The notes: generated by a model not told the origin, from the letters alone. A DNA stretch of 64,000 bases from an uncultured Desulfobacteraceae bacterium (GCA_913060875.1 CAJXSL010000001.1:1-64000); one strand, 5' to 3'; positions 44,907 to 55,969 are shown, counted from the stretch's first letter. Numbers and translations: made by a program.

Positions 44907-45710
44907 TCAAGCACCATGCCGCAAGGCGATTTTTTCAAACATCAAGACAACCCCTTCGTTAAGGGTATAGTTGGATTCGATGTCAAGATTGTCATCGGAT
45001 GTCGCATCAAAATAAATATGAAGGCTGGATTCAAGGCCATCTTCCGGTTTCCAGTAGCAGACCATTATGGGAAAAAGAGGCAGGGGATGCAGAATAATGG
45101 AAACATCGGAATCGATCTGGCTGTCAATTTGTTTTCCATCGAAAATTTCCAGCATATCCTTAAAAAGATCCGTATAGGTATCGGCAAGCCGTTTTAACGG
45201 TTTTTCGCAGCGTTGTTCGAAATGGGCATATCGGGAAGGCCCACCGTTCAATTCCCGAAATGTTATCCAATCCCCACGCGGAGATGTGCCCGATCCGTTC
45301 AAGATATAGTTCAAAGCCGGCACGACCATATAGGCATTGATATGAACTTCCGATGACAGGTTGCCCTCGGTATCAACACTGAATTCTTTGCCAAAAATCT
45401 TTAGGGTCAGTTTGTTGTCGGCAAACCGGGCGCCCAGACGTTGCGCTGCTTCGGAAAGGTCAATAGATGATACCTTCTGCTTCAGTTCTTCAATGGCTTC
45501 GGCTTTATATTCATCAACGGTATTGGGCTTGTCTATGGCACCCCCATACCGGTCAATCACTTCTTTCTCCAAATGAGGGCACGCCTGTATCGGTCTTTTT
45601 TCCTTGAACACGGCCACGGCAAATGCCAGGCACGTTTTTTCACCACATTCTTTACAGTTAGAACCATTCAACAGCTTGAAAATTTCCATGGGATTTTCGA
45701 TATGTGACAT
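44907..45710 (-). CDS. DUF3786 protein with N-terminal 4Fe-4S motif
   Basis: 267 residues. The first 45 hold CKECGEKTCLAFAVAV followed 16 residues later by ACPHL, the C-x2-C-x4-C-x16-C pattern found in the large subunit of the corrinoid Fe-S protein and related proteins. The rest is DUF3786 (WITFRELNGG, LPLFPIMVCYWKPEDGLESS; cited by GDWITFREL and PLFPIMVCYW). DUF3786 proteins are found mainly in anaerobes with corrinoid or acetyl-CoA chemistry. Function is unknown; electron transfer to reactivate a corrinoid protein is a guess. It stands alone. Confidence 0.82.
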   Translation of the reverse strand: MSHIENPMEIFKLLNGSNCKECGEKTCLAFAVAVFKEKRPIQACPHLEKEVIDRYGGAIDKPNTVDEYKAEAIEELKQKVSSIDLSEAAQRLGARFADNKLTLKIFGKEFSVDTEGNLSSEVHINAYMVVPALNYILNGSGTSPRGDWITFRELNGGPSRYAHFEQRCEKPLKRLADTYTDLFKDMLEIFDGKQIDSQIDSDVSIILHPLPLFPIMVCYWKPEDGLESSLHIYFDATSDDNLDIESNYTLNEGVVLMFEKIALRHGA

Positions 45711-46262
45711 TCAAAAATATTCCTTTTCTCAAAAACTGTTCCGTTGCATGCGTCTGATGCCTATTCATCTCAAAAAGAGTGGCGGTACCATTCTCCATAA
45801 CCGCCCGGAAGCCACCTTTTTATAGCCTCACGTTCATATACCCATTGCCTCCCTTTTTCAATTCCGCCGCCAGGCCATTCGGGGTTGCATCATAAGGATA
45901 GCCTGGTCTTTTAACCCGAATATTTCATGTAATGTTCGGGTTAATAACGCCATGACCTAGTCCATTTGCTGAATTTATGGGGGAAAACAGGGAGAATCGG
46001 ATGCATAGGGCTTTAGGCCTCCCATGGTATGGCCATAAGGCAGGCGGCGGCACCTGCAACTGGCGTGTAACGACCAATACCAAAAGGGCGCGTCTTTATT
46101 TTTCTAATTGCCCGTCATCACCACGAGGGTCATGTCATCATCCGCCTGCCCGTCTTTTGCGTGGCCACGGCCACCGCGATATATAGCATGAGGGCGCGCA
46201 TGTGTTGCCTCCGGTTGAACTGTACCTGATTTTTCTTTGATCGACCCGGACGGCCCGAACCA
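45711..46262. other. Spacer between DUF3786 and DUF4437 genes
   Basis: About 550 bases with no credible gene. It contains the TTAACCCGAA palindrome at 45911-45944 and otherwise unremarkable sequence of mixed base composition. Confidence 0.6.
45911..45944. repeat. Solo inverted-end palindrome related to the 30047 element
   Basis: Perfect 10-bp arms TTAACCCGAA and TTCGGGTTAA with partial inner pairing. The left half TAACCCGAATATTTCATG matches the left end of the 30047-30309 element at 16 of 18 positions. The two ends abut here without any interior. Confidence 0.75.
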
Positions 46263-46298
46263 GAAAAAAGAACGGCCACACCATACGGTGCAGCCGTT
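46263..46298 (-). terminator. Rho-independent terminator of the DUF4437 gene
   Basis: Read on the minus strand: AACGGC, then CACC-GTAT-GGTG, then GCCGTT, followed by CTTTTTTC. It lies 24 bases past the stop codon. Confidence 0.9.
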
Positions 46299-46321
46299 GG
46301 AATTATACGAATCGGGCGCGG

Positions 46322-47236
46322 TTACTTCGCCGGAAGGACATCGTACCTGCCATCCGTGCGGACATAGATGATGCTTTCTTCTCCCGGTTTCGACGCGATC
46401 CGATGCACCGACTTTCCCTTTGCGCTGAAATAGCTGCCCGGTTCCAAGGTCTTGACATCGGCCTCCCCGGGCAATTGATACCGTGGTTGACCTTTGATGA
46501 CTACGGCGCGGAATGTTGCGCCGTGGCTGTTTATTGTTCCGGAAAATCCGGCCGGAAGCTTGACAAGGGTCCCGTTCAGCTGACCTTCCTGCGTGTGGCC
46601 CCAAAGAAAGGCGGCCTTGGGTCCATTGGCGGAGGCTGACGATCCAGGCTGTTCAATCCAGGTGATGTCCGATGCGTCCAGCCAAACGATGTTCGATTCG
46701 TCCACATTGACCGGCCGCTCGCCGCTATCGAACGCCTCTTTGGAAGGAAGGACGAGATAGGGCCCTTCTTCAATCTCTATGTACGCCAGTGCATCCGTAC
46801 CCTTGGCAGCGGTAATGTGCACCTCTCCTTTTGGCTGCGTCCAGAAAGAGCCCGCCGGCATCCACATATCAGCGGCATCAGGATCATCGTTGTGAATGAC
46901 GCCCCTTATGACCACGCCGCGGTAGGAGACATTGTGAATATGCGGCGGCGATTCGAAACCGTCGGCGGGCTTCAGAAGAAAGCCTGTCGGTCCAGTGCCG
47001 GAGCGATCGCCCCAAAGCGTTCCCGCCTTCGGCGCCTTGTCACCGCGCTTGGGGTTGAGATGGGTCCATTCAACTTCAGACGTCAGGACAACTTTAGCGG
47101 TTGGCGCGGCGGCTGAATCCTGAGCGGTGCTCTCGGATGCGACCTGCAAGCCAGTGCATGCGACGGTTGCCGCGCCTACAAATGTGAGGGCTAAGAACGT
47201 TCTTATATACTTTGTATTTCTTATGATTTTAATCAT
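46322..47236 (-). CDS. DUF4437 double-cupin lipoprotein
   Basis: 304 residues. The signal peptide ends in a lipobox-like VAC (residue 26). Two cupin halves follow: the first with [16 protein letters not shown] and the second with [15 protein letters not shown]. The metal-binding His residues are partly kept in each. DUF4437 proteins are anti-sigma-factor ChrR-like cupins of unknown role. The gene ends at a strong terminator and has 379 bases upstream, so it is a single unit. Confidence 0.85.
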   Translation of the reverse strand: MIKIIRNTKYIRTFLALTFVGAATVACTGLQVASESTAQDSAAAPTAKVVLTSEVEWTHLNPKRGDKAPKAGTLWGDRSGTGPTGFLLKPADGFESPPHIHNVSYRGVVIRGVIHNDDPDAADMWMPAGSFWTQPKGEVHITAAKGTDALAYIEIEEGPYLVLPSKEAFDSGERPVNVDESNIVWLDASDITWIEQPGSSASANGPKAAFLWGHTQEGQLNGTLVKLPAGFSGTINSHGATFRAVVIKGQPRYQLPGEADVKTLEPGSYFSAKGKSVHRIASKPGEESIIYVRTDGRYDVLPAK

Positions 47237-47577
47237 ATACCACTCTCCAAGAGCGTTAAACTACGTATTTCCCAGATTTTAAAAGCCGTTCCATGATATC
47301 TATGTCCTTATTCCCACCCGTCAAGATGGCAGGCACATCAACATCCAGCCTCTTCGCATACGCGGCATGGTAAGACTATTGCGTAGCATCACCATAAGGT
47401 ACGGAAGGCCCCCCAACGCAAAGGCGAATCCAACACAATTCGCAGAGGCGATTTGACAATCGGTATTATGGCCCCCAAACGGCAAGATTGCCGCAAAAGG
47501 ATGCCGGCCTGGGGAAGTGTTTACAAACGGAGGTTCAGACGGATTTAATGGGGTGCGTCTTAAAAGCGAGGCTGATT
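47237..47577. other. Spacer upstream of the DUF4437 gene
   Basis: About 340 bases without a gene or recognised repeat. The DUF4437 promoter should lie near 47240-47300; I see no clear consensus. Confidence 0.4.
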
Positions 47578-47602
47578 GCGGGGGGCGTTGAGAGCCCCCC
47601 GC
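47578..47602 (-). terminator. Hairpin after the short-chain acid transporter
   Basis: Perfect 9-bp arms GCGGGGGGC and GCCCCCCGC with a 7-base loop, 14 bases beyond the stop. The T-tract is short, so it is a probable but not classic terminator. Confidence 0.65.
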
Positions 47603-47615
47603 GTGAAACAGCGCT

Positions 47616-49019
47616 TTACATGGGGAGGAAAGTGATGCCCAAAGCGAAAATCACAAAGGACCAGAGCAGGGCCACGAAGGTGTATCCCATGATATCGCGG
47701 GCCTGCAGGCTGCTGCCGGCGGCTACGATGGGGAAGAAGGCCAGGGTCCAGAAGGGCTGGATCATGTTGGTCCAGCTGTCACCGTAGCCCACGGACATGG
47801 CCACTTTGGCGATGAAGGCCTGGGTGGCCTCGGCCGTCATGCCGGCATTGGCCGCCACGGCTTTGGCCGCTTCGGTAATGGGCTGCCCCACCACGGCCCA
47901 CTCACCACCGCCGGAAGGAACGAAAATGTTGAGAAACCCGCCGGTGATGAAGGCCACGAACGGGAAGCTGCCGACGGATGTGGCCGATGCCAGGGAAATG
48001 GCCACCTGCTTGCCGAGGCCGGTGTGGATCATGATACCCATGATACCGGCGTAAAACGGAAACTGCAGAATGATGCCGGAAACGTTCGAACAGGCCCGCT
48101 TCATGGCCACCACATAGCGAATGGGGGTCTTGTGGGCCATCATGCCCAGGATGATGAACAAAAAGTTCATGATGTTGAGGTTGATGTCAAATCCCTTGTT
48201 CCAGAAATGGGAGACGATGATGAAAAGTCCCATAAGAATCACCAGGCCGCTGATGATCCAGGAGGAATTGAGCATGTCGCTGATGCACTTTTCCGGGAGA
48301 TTGAGGCTGTCGGCCTCTTCCTCGACGCTCATCGGTTTGGCCGGGGCATCCCCCGCGCGCAAGTCGTCGAAGGTCTGCACTTTGTCATCGGAAGGACGCA
48401 TCATCATGAAGAGCATGGGCAGGGTCACCAGCAGGGCCAGGCTGATCACGATGTTCATGGTGCTGCCCAGGGTCAGGGTGGTGGGGATGATGTCGGCGAG
48501 GATGCCGGCCTTGATCAGGAAGTTCTCGGGGGTATTGAGCACCAGCGGGATGGAGCCGGAAAGCCCCCCGTGCCAGGGCAGGAAGGCGGCGTACACGGCC
48601 GCGGCGGTCAGGCGGTAATCCACCCCCTTGACCCGCGTGGACAACTCGCGGGCCAGAACCGCGGTGAGCACGATCCAGCCCCAGGAAATGAGGGAGAAGA
48701 TCTGGCCCACGAATAGAACGCTGGCATAGACCCATACCGGGCTTTTGATCCGGCTGGCCACCCAGTCGATGAAGCGGCTGGCAATGGGGCTGATGGCGAT
48801 GGCGTATCCCGTGACCAGGATCAGCACCATCTGCATGGCAAATTTCAGCAGGATCCAGAAACCTTTGTACCAGGCCTGCGCGATTTTTACCGGGCCGACA
48901 TCCACGGCAAAGAGCGCCCAGAGCGCCGCAATGAGCGTTAGAATCAGAGCAAAGATGTAAGAATCCGGCAGCCATCGCCTAAACCGTTCCGCAAAGAATG
49001 TTCCGATACTACCCAGCAT
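47616..49019 (-). CDS. Short-chain fatty acid transporter (AtoE family)
   Basis: 467 residues with about twelve membrane helices. The family traits are the N-terminal FRRWLPDSYIFALILT (key FxxWLPDSYIF), the GGLSGSIPL loop and the FVPSGGGEWAVVGQP motif near residue 360. AtoE carries acetoacetate and short fatty acids such as butyrate. It is last in the BKACE/acetoacetate-CoA ligase run, which supports a keto-acid substrate. Confidence 0.9.
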   Translation of the reverse strand: MLGSIGTFFAERFRRWLPDSYIFALILTLIAALWALFAVDVGPVKIAQAWYKGFWILLKFAMQMVLILVTGYAIAISPIASRFIDWVASRIKSPVWVYASVLFVGQIFSLISWGWIVLTAVLARELSTRVKGVDYRLTAAAVYAAFLPWHGGLSGSIPLVLNTPENFLIKAGILADIIPTTLTLGSTMNIVISLALLVTLPMLFMMMRPSDDKVQTFDDLRAGDAPAKPMSVEEEADSLNLPEKCISDMLNSSWIISGLVILMGLFIIVSHFWNKGFDINLNIMNFLFIILGMMAHKTPIRYVVAMKRACSNVSGIILQFPFYAGIMGIMIHTGLGKQVAISLASATSVGSFPFVAFITGGFLNIFVPSGGGEWAVVGQPITEAAKAVAANAGMTAEATQAFIAKVAMSVGYGDSWTNMIQPFWTLAFFPIVAAGSSLQARDIMGYTFVALLWSFVIFALGITFLPM

Positions 49020-49145
49020 GGTCCTTCCTCCTTTGATTGATAGGATGCGGTGTCGGTCCAGTTACCGGCACCGCGATCAAGCCAGAGACCCGGCGATTGA
49101 TCGGGCCGCTGTATCCAAGTACCCTGGCGGGGCACGCGCTTTCGA

Positions 49146-51107
<1,962 letters not shown>

Positions 51108-51118
51108 GCTGTCTCCTT

Positions 51119-52057
51119 TTAGAAATTGACCTTGTCCAATCCTTTAAGCCCCAGGATCTGTCGGGCTTCCGCAGGTGTTGCCGTGGCCACCCCCAGTTCA
51201 CCGGCAATGCGTTTGAGCTTGGCCACCTGCTCGCCGCTGTTTTTGGCCAGGGTGCCTTTTTCGATGAAAAGGTTGTCTTCAAGGCCCACCCGGGCGTTGC
51301 CGCCCATGAGCAGGGCTTGGGTGGTCATGGGAAACTGGGCCCGACCGGCCGCACAGACCGACCACTGGAACTCACCGATCTGCTGGCGGGCGGTCTGTAC
51401 CAGATAGACCAGGTTTTCCACGGTGGCCGGAATGCCGCCGAGAATGCCCATTACGAATTGAAGGTAAACGGGCTTTTGGACCTGGCCGGATTGAATCAGG
51501 TAGGCCAGGTTGTTGATCATGCCCACGTCATAGATTTCAAATTCCGGTTTGGTTGCATAGCGCCCCATGAGTTCCGTGAATTTGCCTATGGTGTAGAAGG
51601 TGTTGGGGAAGATGAAATCCTCCGTGCCGGTCAGATATTTCTTTTCCCAGTCGAATTTCCACTGCCCTTCGAACTTGGGGGCTACATGGAACAAGGCGAA
51701 ATTAATGGATCCGGCATTCAGGGATGCCAGTTCCGGTTCGAGGGTGGATACGACTTTGGCCCTGTTTTCAACCGTATCGCCGATGCTGCCGCCGGTGGTC
51801 ATGCACAGAATGATATCGCAGCGTTTTTTGACCTCGGCGGCCACTTCCCGGAAAATCGCCTGATCTGCTTTGGGCATGCCGGTTTCCGGGTCGCGCACGT
51901 GCAGGTGGGCCACGGCCCCTCCAACTTCGTAGACGCTCATGATGTCGTCGATGAGCTGCGTCGGGGTGATCGGCAGATACGGCGACATGGTCGGGGTATG
52001 GATGGCGCCGGTTACGGCGGCGGTGATGATGGCCTTGTGCGCAGGTGGCTTGCCCAT
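51119..52057 (-). CDS. Beta-keto acid cleavage enzyme (BKACE, DUF849)
   Basis: 312 residues. BKACEs condense a beta-keto acid with acetyl-CoA to give acetoacetate and a new CoA ester, using zinc. The zinc histidines are in AHLHVRD (residues about 46-51), the conserved Glu/Asp in GGNARVGLEDN, and the N-terminal ITAAVTGAIHTP fits the family. Known members cleave 3-keto-5-aminohexanoate (lysine fermentation), dehydrocarnitine and others. No lysine aminomutase or carnitine gene is nearby, so the natural substrate is open. Confidence 0.92.
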   Translation of the reverse strand: MGKPPAHKAIITAAVTGAIHTPTMSPYLPITPTQLIDDIMSVYEVGGAVAHLHVRDPETGMPKADQAIFREVAAEVKKRCDIILCMTTGGSIGDTVENRAKVVSTLEPELASLNAGSINFALFHVAPKFEGQWKFDWEKKYLTGTEDFIFPNTFYTIGKFTELMGRYATKPEFEIYDVGMINNLAYLIQSGQVQKPVYLQFVMGILGGIPATVENLVYLVQTARQQIGEFQWSVCAAGRAQFPMTTQALLMGGNARVGLEDNLFIEKGTLAKNSGEQVAKLKRIAGELGVATATPAEARQILGLKGLDKVNF

Positions 52058-52329
52058 AGGATTTTTCCCTTTCCTGTGATGAAGTGATTGGTGGAATGAA
52101 TTTGTCGGTCAAAGGCCTCGGCGGGTGCAGCCATGCCGTTCGGTGGCCGGCCCCCACAGGCCCATGGAAGGTCTACCCCGATCGAATGGGGCTGAGGGTG
52201 GTGAGCAGGATTTGGTTTTCGTGAGAGGGTTGTGGATTCAATGTCTTCTCCGGCCATGCATTTTAGTTAATGTCCGTCCCGAACGCTCCGTTCCGTTTCC
52301 TCGATGGACTGGCTATAGGGCCAATCCCG
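52058..52329. other. Spacer between the XRE-cupin regulator and BKACE genes
   Basis: No gene or repeat recognised. It should contain the promoter of the BKACE-ligase-transporter run. Confidence 0.4.
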
Positions 52330-52887
52330 TCAGGGGACATAGATGACGTCCAGACATTTAACGTCCCGACCACCGGCGGGCAGTGCGTAATGCGGGATAC
52401 TGGAGTCGTAATAGACACAGTCCCCGGGTTCCAGGAGGTATTCCTTGTCTCCATGGATAAACCGCATGGTGCCTTCGAGTACCAGCACCATCTCCTCGCC
52501 GTCATGTTGAAAAATGAGGCTTTTCTCGGAGTCGGCCGGAATGGTCAAGATGGATGGTTCCATCTTTTTATTGGGATATTTATGGGCCAGCGTTTCATAC
52601 GAGTACCCGAAAGTGACGCCGGCTTTGGCCATGAATTTACGCTCCGCCTTTTTGACGACGGAGCAGCGGATCGCCGTATTTTCTTCCCCGAAAATCTGGG
52701 AGAGATTCACTCCCAACGCTTTGGCAATGACGATCAGGGTCGACACGGGGGGGGATTTTTTTGAGTTTTCAACTTTGGAGAGATAGCCTTTGGTGAGACC
52801 GGCTCTGGCCGCCAGGGCTTCAAGGGTGAGTTTCCGTGCCAGGCGAAGCGCCTTGATGTTTTTCCCGATCCGGGCTTCCGGAATCAT
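52330..52887 (-). CDS. XRE-family regulator with cupin sensor domain
   Basis: 185 residues from ATG 52887, preceded by AAGGGG; a GTG at 52893 is possible. An N-terminal helix-turn-helix (LTLEALAARAGLTKGYLSKVEN) is followed by a C-terminal cupin (about 105-183, HDGEEMVLVLEGTM, LEPGDCVYYDSSIPHYA). This class controls catabolic genes and senses small carboxylates or amines via the cupin. It heads the BKACE run and is divergent from the amidase, both plausible targets. Confidence 0.92.
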   Translation of the reverse strand: MIPEARIGKNIKALRLARKLTLEALAARAGLTKGYLSKVENSKKSPPVSTLIVIAKALGVNLSQIFGEENTAIRCSVVKKAERKFMAKAGVTFGYSYETLAHKYPNKKMEPSILTIPADSEKSLIFQHDGEEMVLVLEGTMRFIHGDKEYLLEPGDCVYYDSSIPHYALPAGGRDVKCLDVIYVP

Positions 52888-52982
52888 TGGCACCCCTTGT
52901 TGTCGGAGAATGGGATTTGTCGCCGTTGCCGCGACGCCTGCCCAAGCGCCCCGGGCGATCGTTCCGCCTTGCGGCCATCTAA

Positions 52983-53001
52983 GTTTCCTATAAAACGGAA
53001 C
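52983..53001. promoter_or_regulatory. GTTTCC dyad, imperfect copy
   Basis: GTTTCC and GGAAC separated by eight bases, similar to the perfect dyad at 53060-53080 about 78 bp away. Likely a weaker site of the same regulator. Confidence 0.45.
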
Positions 53002-53059
53002 ATGTGAAACATAATGATTATAAGCATTTGTTATTTATAGATTATATTGCTTTTTATGA

Positions 53060-53080
53060 ATGTTTCCTATTGGGAAACAT
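53060..53080. promoter_or_regulatory. GTTTCC-N5-GGAAAC operator-like palindrome
   Basis: Perfect 8-bp arms ATGTTTCC and GGAAACAT with the centre TATTG. Size and symmetry suit a dimeric HTH protein, most simply the XRE-cupin regulator encoded to the left. Confidence 0.65.
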
Positions 53081-53392
53081 ATTGTGCATGGGTTCGCATG
53101 TCAAGCAAAACATTAGGAATGTTCGGAATTATGGATAAACTGTAAAAGATGAATGGAATTTATTTTCAATGAATTCGGGCATCGTACGATTTTTCGGCGT
53201 GGGGGCGGGAAGGATCCCATTTGACGGGCCCGAAGGTATCCTGTATTTCGGGTTAAGGGCAGGCCGTGGGACACCCCAGGGCCCTGGTTGTTTCCCCATC
53301 GAAAATGTAGATCCTGATGTTCCGGATTGATCTCAAGCGGTATCGGTCTTCTTACGATCTTTTCACACGACGCGGCGGAAAAAGGAGCAACC

Positions 53393-54799
53393 ATGACGTC
53401 ACTCGCGTACAAACCGGCCTGGGAATTGGCCGACCTCATGGCCAGGAAAGAAATCTCCCCAACAGAAGTCATGCGCGCTGCCCTGGAACGCATCGCGCAG
53501 GTCAACCCCGACCTGAATGCCTTTGTAGCCCTGCGAGCGGAGGAAGCCCTGGCGGAAGCAGAGGCCCTGACCGCGAAAATTTCCAAGGGCGAAAATGTGG
53601 GGCCCCTGGCGGGCCTGCCCCTGGGGGTCAAGGATCTGGAAGATACCGCCGGCATGGTGACCAGTTATGGTTCCATTCCGTTCAAGGACAACATGGCCCG
53701 CAGGGATTCGATTCAGGTGGCCCGGCTCAAGGCGGCCGGCGCCATCGTGGTGGGCAAGACCAATGTGCCGGAGTTCGGATTCACCGGCTTCACCAAAAAC
53801 CGGCTGCACGGCATCACGCGCAACCCCTTCAACCGCGAACGGACGCCGGGCGGCTCCAGCGGCGGGGCGGCGGCGGCCATTGCCGGCGGATTGGTCCCCC
53901 TGTGCACCGGCTCCGATGCCGGCGGTTCCATCCGCATTCCGTCCTCCTACTCGGGCTGCTTCGGCCTCAAACCTTCCTTCGGGCGGATACCGGCCGGCCC
54001 GGCGCCCTTTGTGAGCACCAGCGCCATGATTGTCATGGGCCCGCTGACCCGCTGCGTGCGGGATGCCGCCCTGTATATGGATGCTGCCATGGGGCATCAT
54101 CCGGCGGATCCCATGTCGCTGCCGGCCCCGGCCCGGCCCTACCTGGCGTGCATCGATGAATTGCCCAAAAAGCTCAGGATCGCCTTCAGCCCCACACTGG
54201 GATACGCGGTTGTTCAAAAAGAGATCATGGCCTGCGTGGAAAAAGCGGTGCAGGCGTTTGAGGACATGGGCCATCAGGTGGAATTATGGCCCGGCAGCCT
54301 GCCCGATACGGGCGATTTCTGGGGGGCGTTGATCGCCACGGATATTTACGCGCAACTCGAGGGCGTTCTCGAAAAGGAGCGGGACCAGATCGGCCGAACC
54401 CTGGCGGCTGTCGTGGATCAGACTGCTGCGATGACCGTTGCGCAACTGACCGCCATCCAGCAGCTGCGGGCCAAATTGAACGCCGAACTGGAAAAGCTGT
54501 TCGATAGGTTCGACCTGCTTCTGACGCCCACCATGCCGACGGAGGCCTTCGCCGCCGGAGGGCCCCCGCCATCCGTCATCGATGGCCAGCCCATTCCCCT
54601 TTTAGGGGCGGTTGCCTTCACCTATCCGTTCAATTTTTCCGGCCATCCGGCGGCATCGGTGCCGGCCGGGCTGACCCCTTCCGGCATGCCGGCGGGCTTG
54701 CAGATCGTTGCCCCCCGGCACCGGGACGACCTCGTTCTGCAAGCGGCTTACGCTTACGAGCGCGTCAGGCCCTGGGATGGCCACTGGCCGTTATGTTAA
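53393..54799 (+). CDS. Amidase signature family amidohydrolase
   Basis: 468 residues from ATG 53393 (AAAGGAG upstream). The Ser-Ser-Lys triad is readable: Lys in GVKDLED, the structural Ser in GGSSGGAAAA and the nucleophile in SDAGGSIRIPSS. It hydrolyses a carboxamide to acid plus ammonia. Substrate is not predictable; the enzyme lies between two carboxylate-catabolism modules and could supply an acid to either. Confidence 0.92.
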   Translation: MTSLAYKPAWELADLMARKEISPTEVMRAALERIAQVNPDLNAFVALRAEEALAEAEALTAKISKGENVGPLAGLPLGVKDLEDTAGMVTSYGSIPFKDNMARRDSIQVARLKAAGAIVVGKTNVPEFGFTGFTKNRLHGITRNPFNRERTPGGSSGGAAAAIAGGLVPLCTGSDAGGSIRIPSSYSGCFGLKPSFGRIPAGPAPFVSTSAMIVMGPLTRCVRDAALYMDAAMGHHPADPMSLPAPARPYLACIDELPKKLRIAFSPTLGYAVVQKEIMACVEKAVQAFEDMGHQVELWPGSLPDTGDFWGALIATDIYAQLEGVLEKERDQIGRTLAAVVDQTAAMTVAQLTAIQQLRAKLNAELEKLFDRFDLLLTPTMPTEAFAAGGPPPSVIDGQPIPLLGAVAFTYPFNFSGHPAASVPAGLTPSGMPAGLQIVAPRHRDDLVLQAAYAYERVRPWDGHWPLC

Positions 54800-54872
54800 A
54801 CGCGAAAAACCTCTTGAGGCCTGCACAACGCTAAAAGAGTATAAATTCTTCACGGATCACGCATCATAAATA

Positions 54873-54900
54873 GGGGGGGCAGCCATTCGGTTGACCCCCT
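54873..54900 (+). terminator. Hairpin terminator after the amidase gene
   Basis: GGGGGGCAGCC pairs with GGTTGACCCCC (one bulge, one G-T pair) around ATTC. T-residues follow after a short gap. Confidence 0.6.
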
Positions 54901-54929
54901 TGCATGTTTTCAGCACTGTCTCATTTCTC

Positions 54930-54958
54930 TTGACATCGCCAAAGTGGTATGACAATAG
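54930..54958 (+). promoter_or_regulatory. Predicted promoter with overlapping FadR-type operator
   Basis: TTGACA at 54930-54935 provides a -35 box; the -10 is weak (GACAAT at 54951 or CAATAG at 54953). Between them, TGGTATGACAA at 54945-54955 fits the GntR/FadR-family pattern TNGTNNNACNA exactly. A repressor here would block RNA polymerase, consistent with autoregulation by the next gene. Confidence 0.65.
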
Positions 54959-55104
54959 ACTTCATACCTCAGACCGACGGTGGTTATGAGAGGCTGCAAT
55001 CCGCCATGGAAACGGCATTTATGCCCCGTCGGAGACTCTGAAGGGCCCATTGCATTTTGTTTTTCAGAATACCCTCTGCTGAAATATTTCTGGAAAGGAG
55101 CGCC

Positions 55105-55872
55105 ATGGCCAATTTCAAGTCCCTGAAAAAACCACCCCTTTCCTTTGAAGTCGAACAGGCCATCAAGCAGGCGATCATTGATCGTGTCTATACCCCGGGC
55201 CAAAAGCTGCCTTCCGAACGGGAGTTGGTGGACCAGTTCCAGGTCAGCCGCGTAACGATTCGCGAGGCCTTGCGCAATTTAAAGAGCAGCGGGTTGATCG
55301 AAATTCGCCGGGGCATCAGTGCCGGGGCTTACGTTTCGGAGCCCAATTCGGACCCCATTACCGAAAATTTCCAGAACCTCATCGAACTGGGTCATGTGGA
55401 CATATCCCACCTGATCGACGCCCGTCTCTACTTCGAGCCCCGGGCGGCGGAAATTGCTGCCAAATACCGCAGTGCCGAGGACGTGGACCATTTGCGCCAG
55501 GTCCTGGATCAGGCTGAGGGCCAGTTGGGGGCATCCCGGAAAACCGCCCGCCTCACCAACGTGTCGTTCCACTGCGAAGTGGCCAAGATCACCCGCAATC
55601 CCATTATCATTTTCATTACCGAATCCATTACCCAGACCCACTCGGCCATGATCATCGAGTGGACCCATACCAAGCTCAAACGCCACGATATCCATCAGTT
55701 TATCCAATGGCACCGGGAGATTCTCGACGCCATTATCAAGCAAAATTCGGCCGAGGCCTATGAAATGACCCGCCGTCACCTGTTGGAAACCTATTTGGCT
55801 TATTGCCGTGTCATCCCCAAGGAACGGGCCCGGGAGATCGATCGCCGGATTCGGCAGGATTATGATGTCTGA
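55105..55872 (+). CDS. GntR/FadR-family regulator (FCD domain)
   Basis: 255 residues from ATG 55105 with AAAGGAG upstream. The winged HTH (residues about 12-80) has PGQKLPSERELVDQFQVSRVTIREAL, of which LPSERELVDQFQVSR is diagnostic. The FCD domain (about 95-235) carries probable metal ligands Asp in LIDARLYFEP and His residues in FHCEVAK and later helices. FadR-group regulators respond to carboxylates such as lactate, glycolate or glucuronate. It heads the TAXI-TRAP/oxidase operon. Confidence 0.93.
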   Translation: MANFKSLKKPPLSFEVEQAIKQAIIDRVYTPGQKLPSERELVDQFQVSRVTIREALRNLKSSGLIEIRRGISAGAYVSEPNSDPITENFQNLIELGHVDISHLIDARLYFEPRAAEIAAKYRSAEDVDHLRQVLDQAEGQLGASRKTARLTNVSFHCEVAKITRNPIIIFITESITQTHSAMIIEWTHTKLKRHDIHQFIQWHREILDAIIKQNSAEAYEMTRRHLLETYLAYCRVIPKERAREIDRRIRQDYDV

Positions 55873-55969
55873 GGCCGGGGGAAGATCGGCGAGAATCGGT
55901 TTGCCGCCTGATGATGGAACTTCAAGACGGCATTCGCAACGACACTCAACAGCAGAAAAGGAGATCGTC

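Larger units (their letters stand above)
52888..53392. promoter_or_regulatory. Divergent control region, regulator to amidase
   Basis: About 500 bases. The part 52980-53100 is AT-rich and holds two GTTTCC-type dyads. The rest (53100-53380) has no recognised feature besides AAAGGAG at 53381-53387 for the amidase. The regulator and amidase promoters must both lie here. Confidence 0.6.
54800..55104. other. Spacer between amidase and GntR regulator
   Basis: 305 bases without a gene. It holds a terminator hairpin (54873-54900) and a predicted promoter/operator (54930-54958). The leader from 54960 to the GntR start is about 145 bases long and otherwise featureless. Confidence 0.6.

Noticed and set aside
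46104-46604. 166-residue minus-strand ORF overlapping the DUF4437 gene end
   Set aside because: It is out of frame with the cupin gene and crosses its terminator; no motif or start signal.
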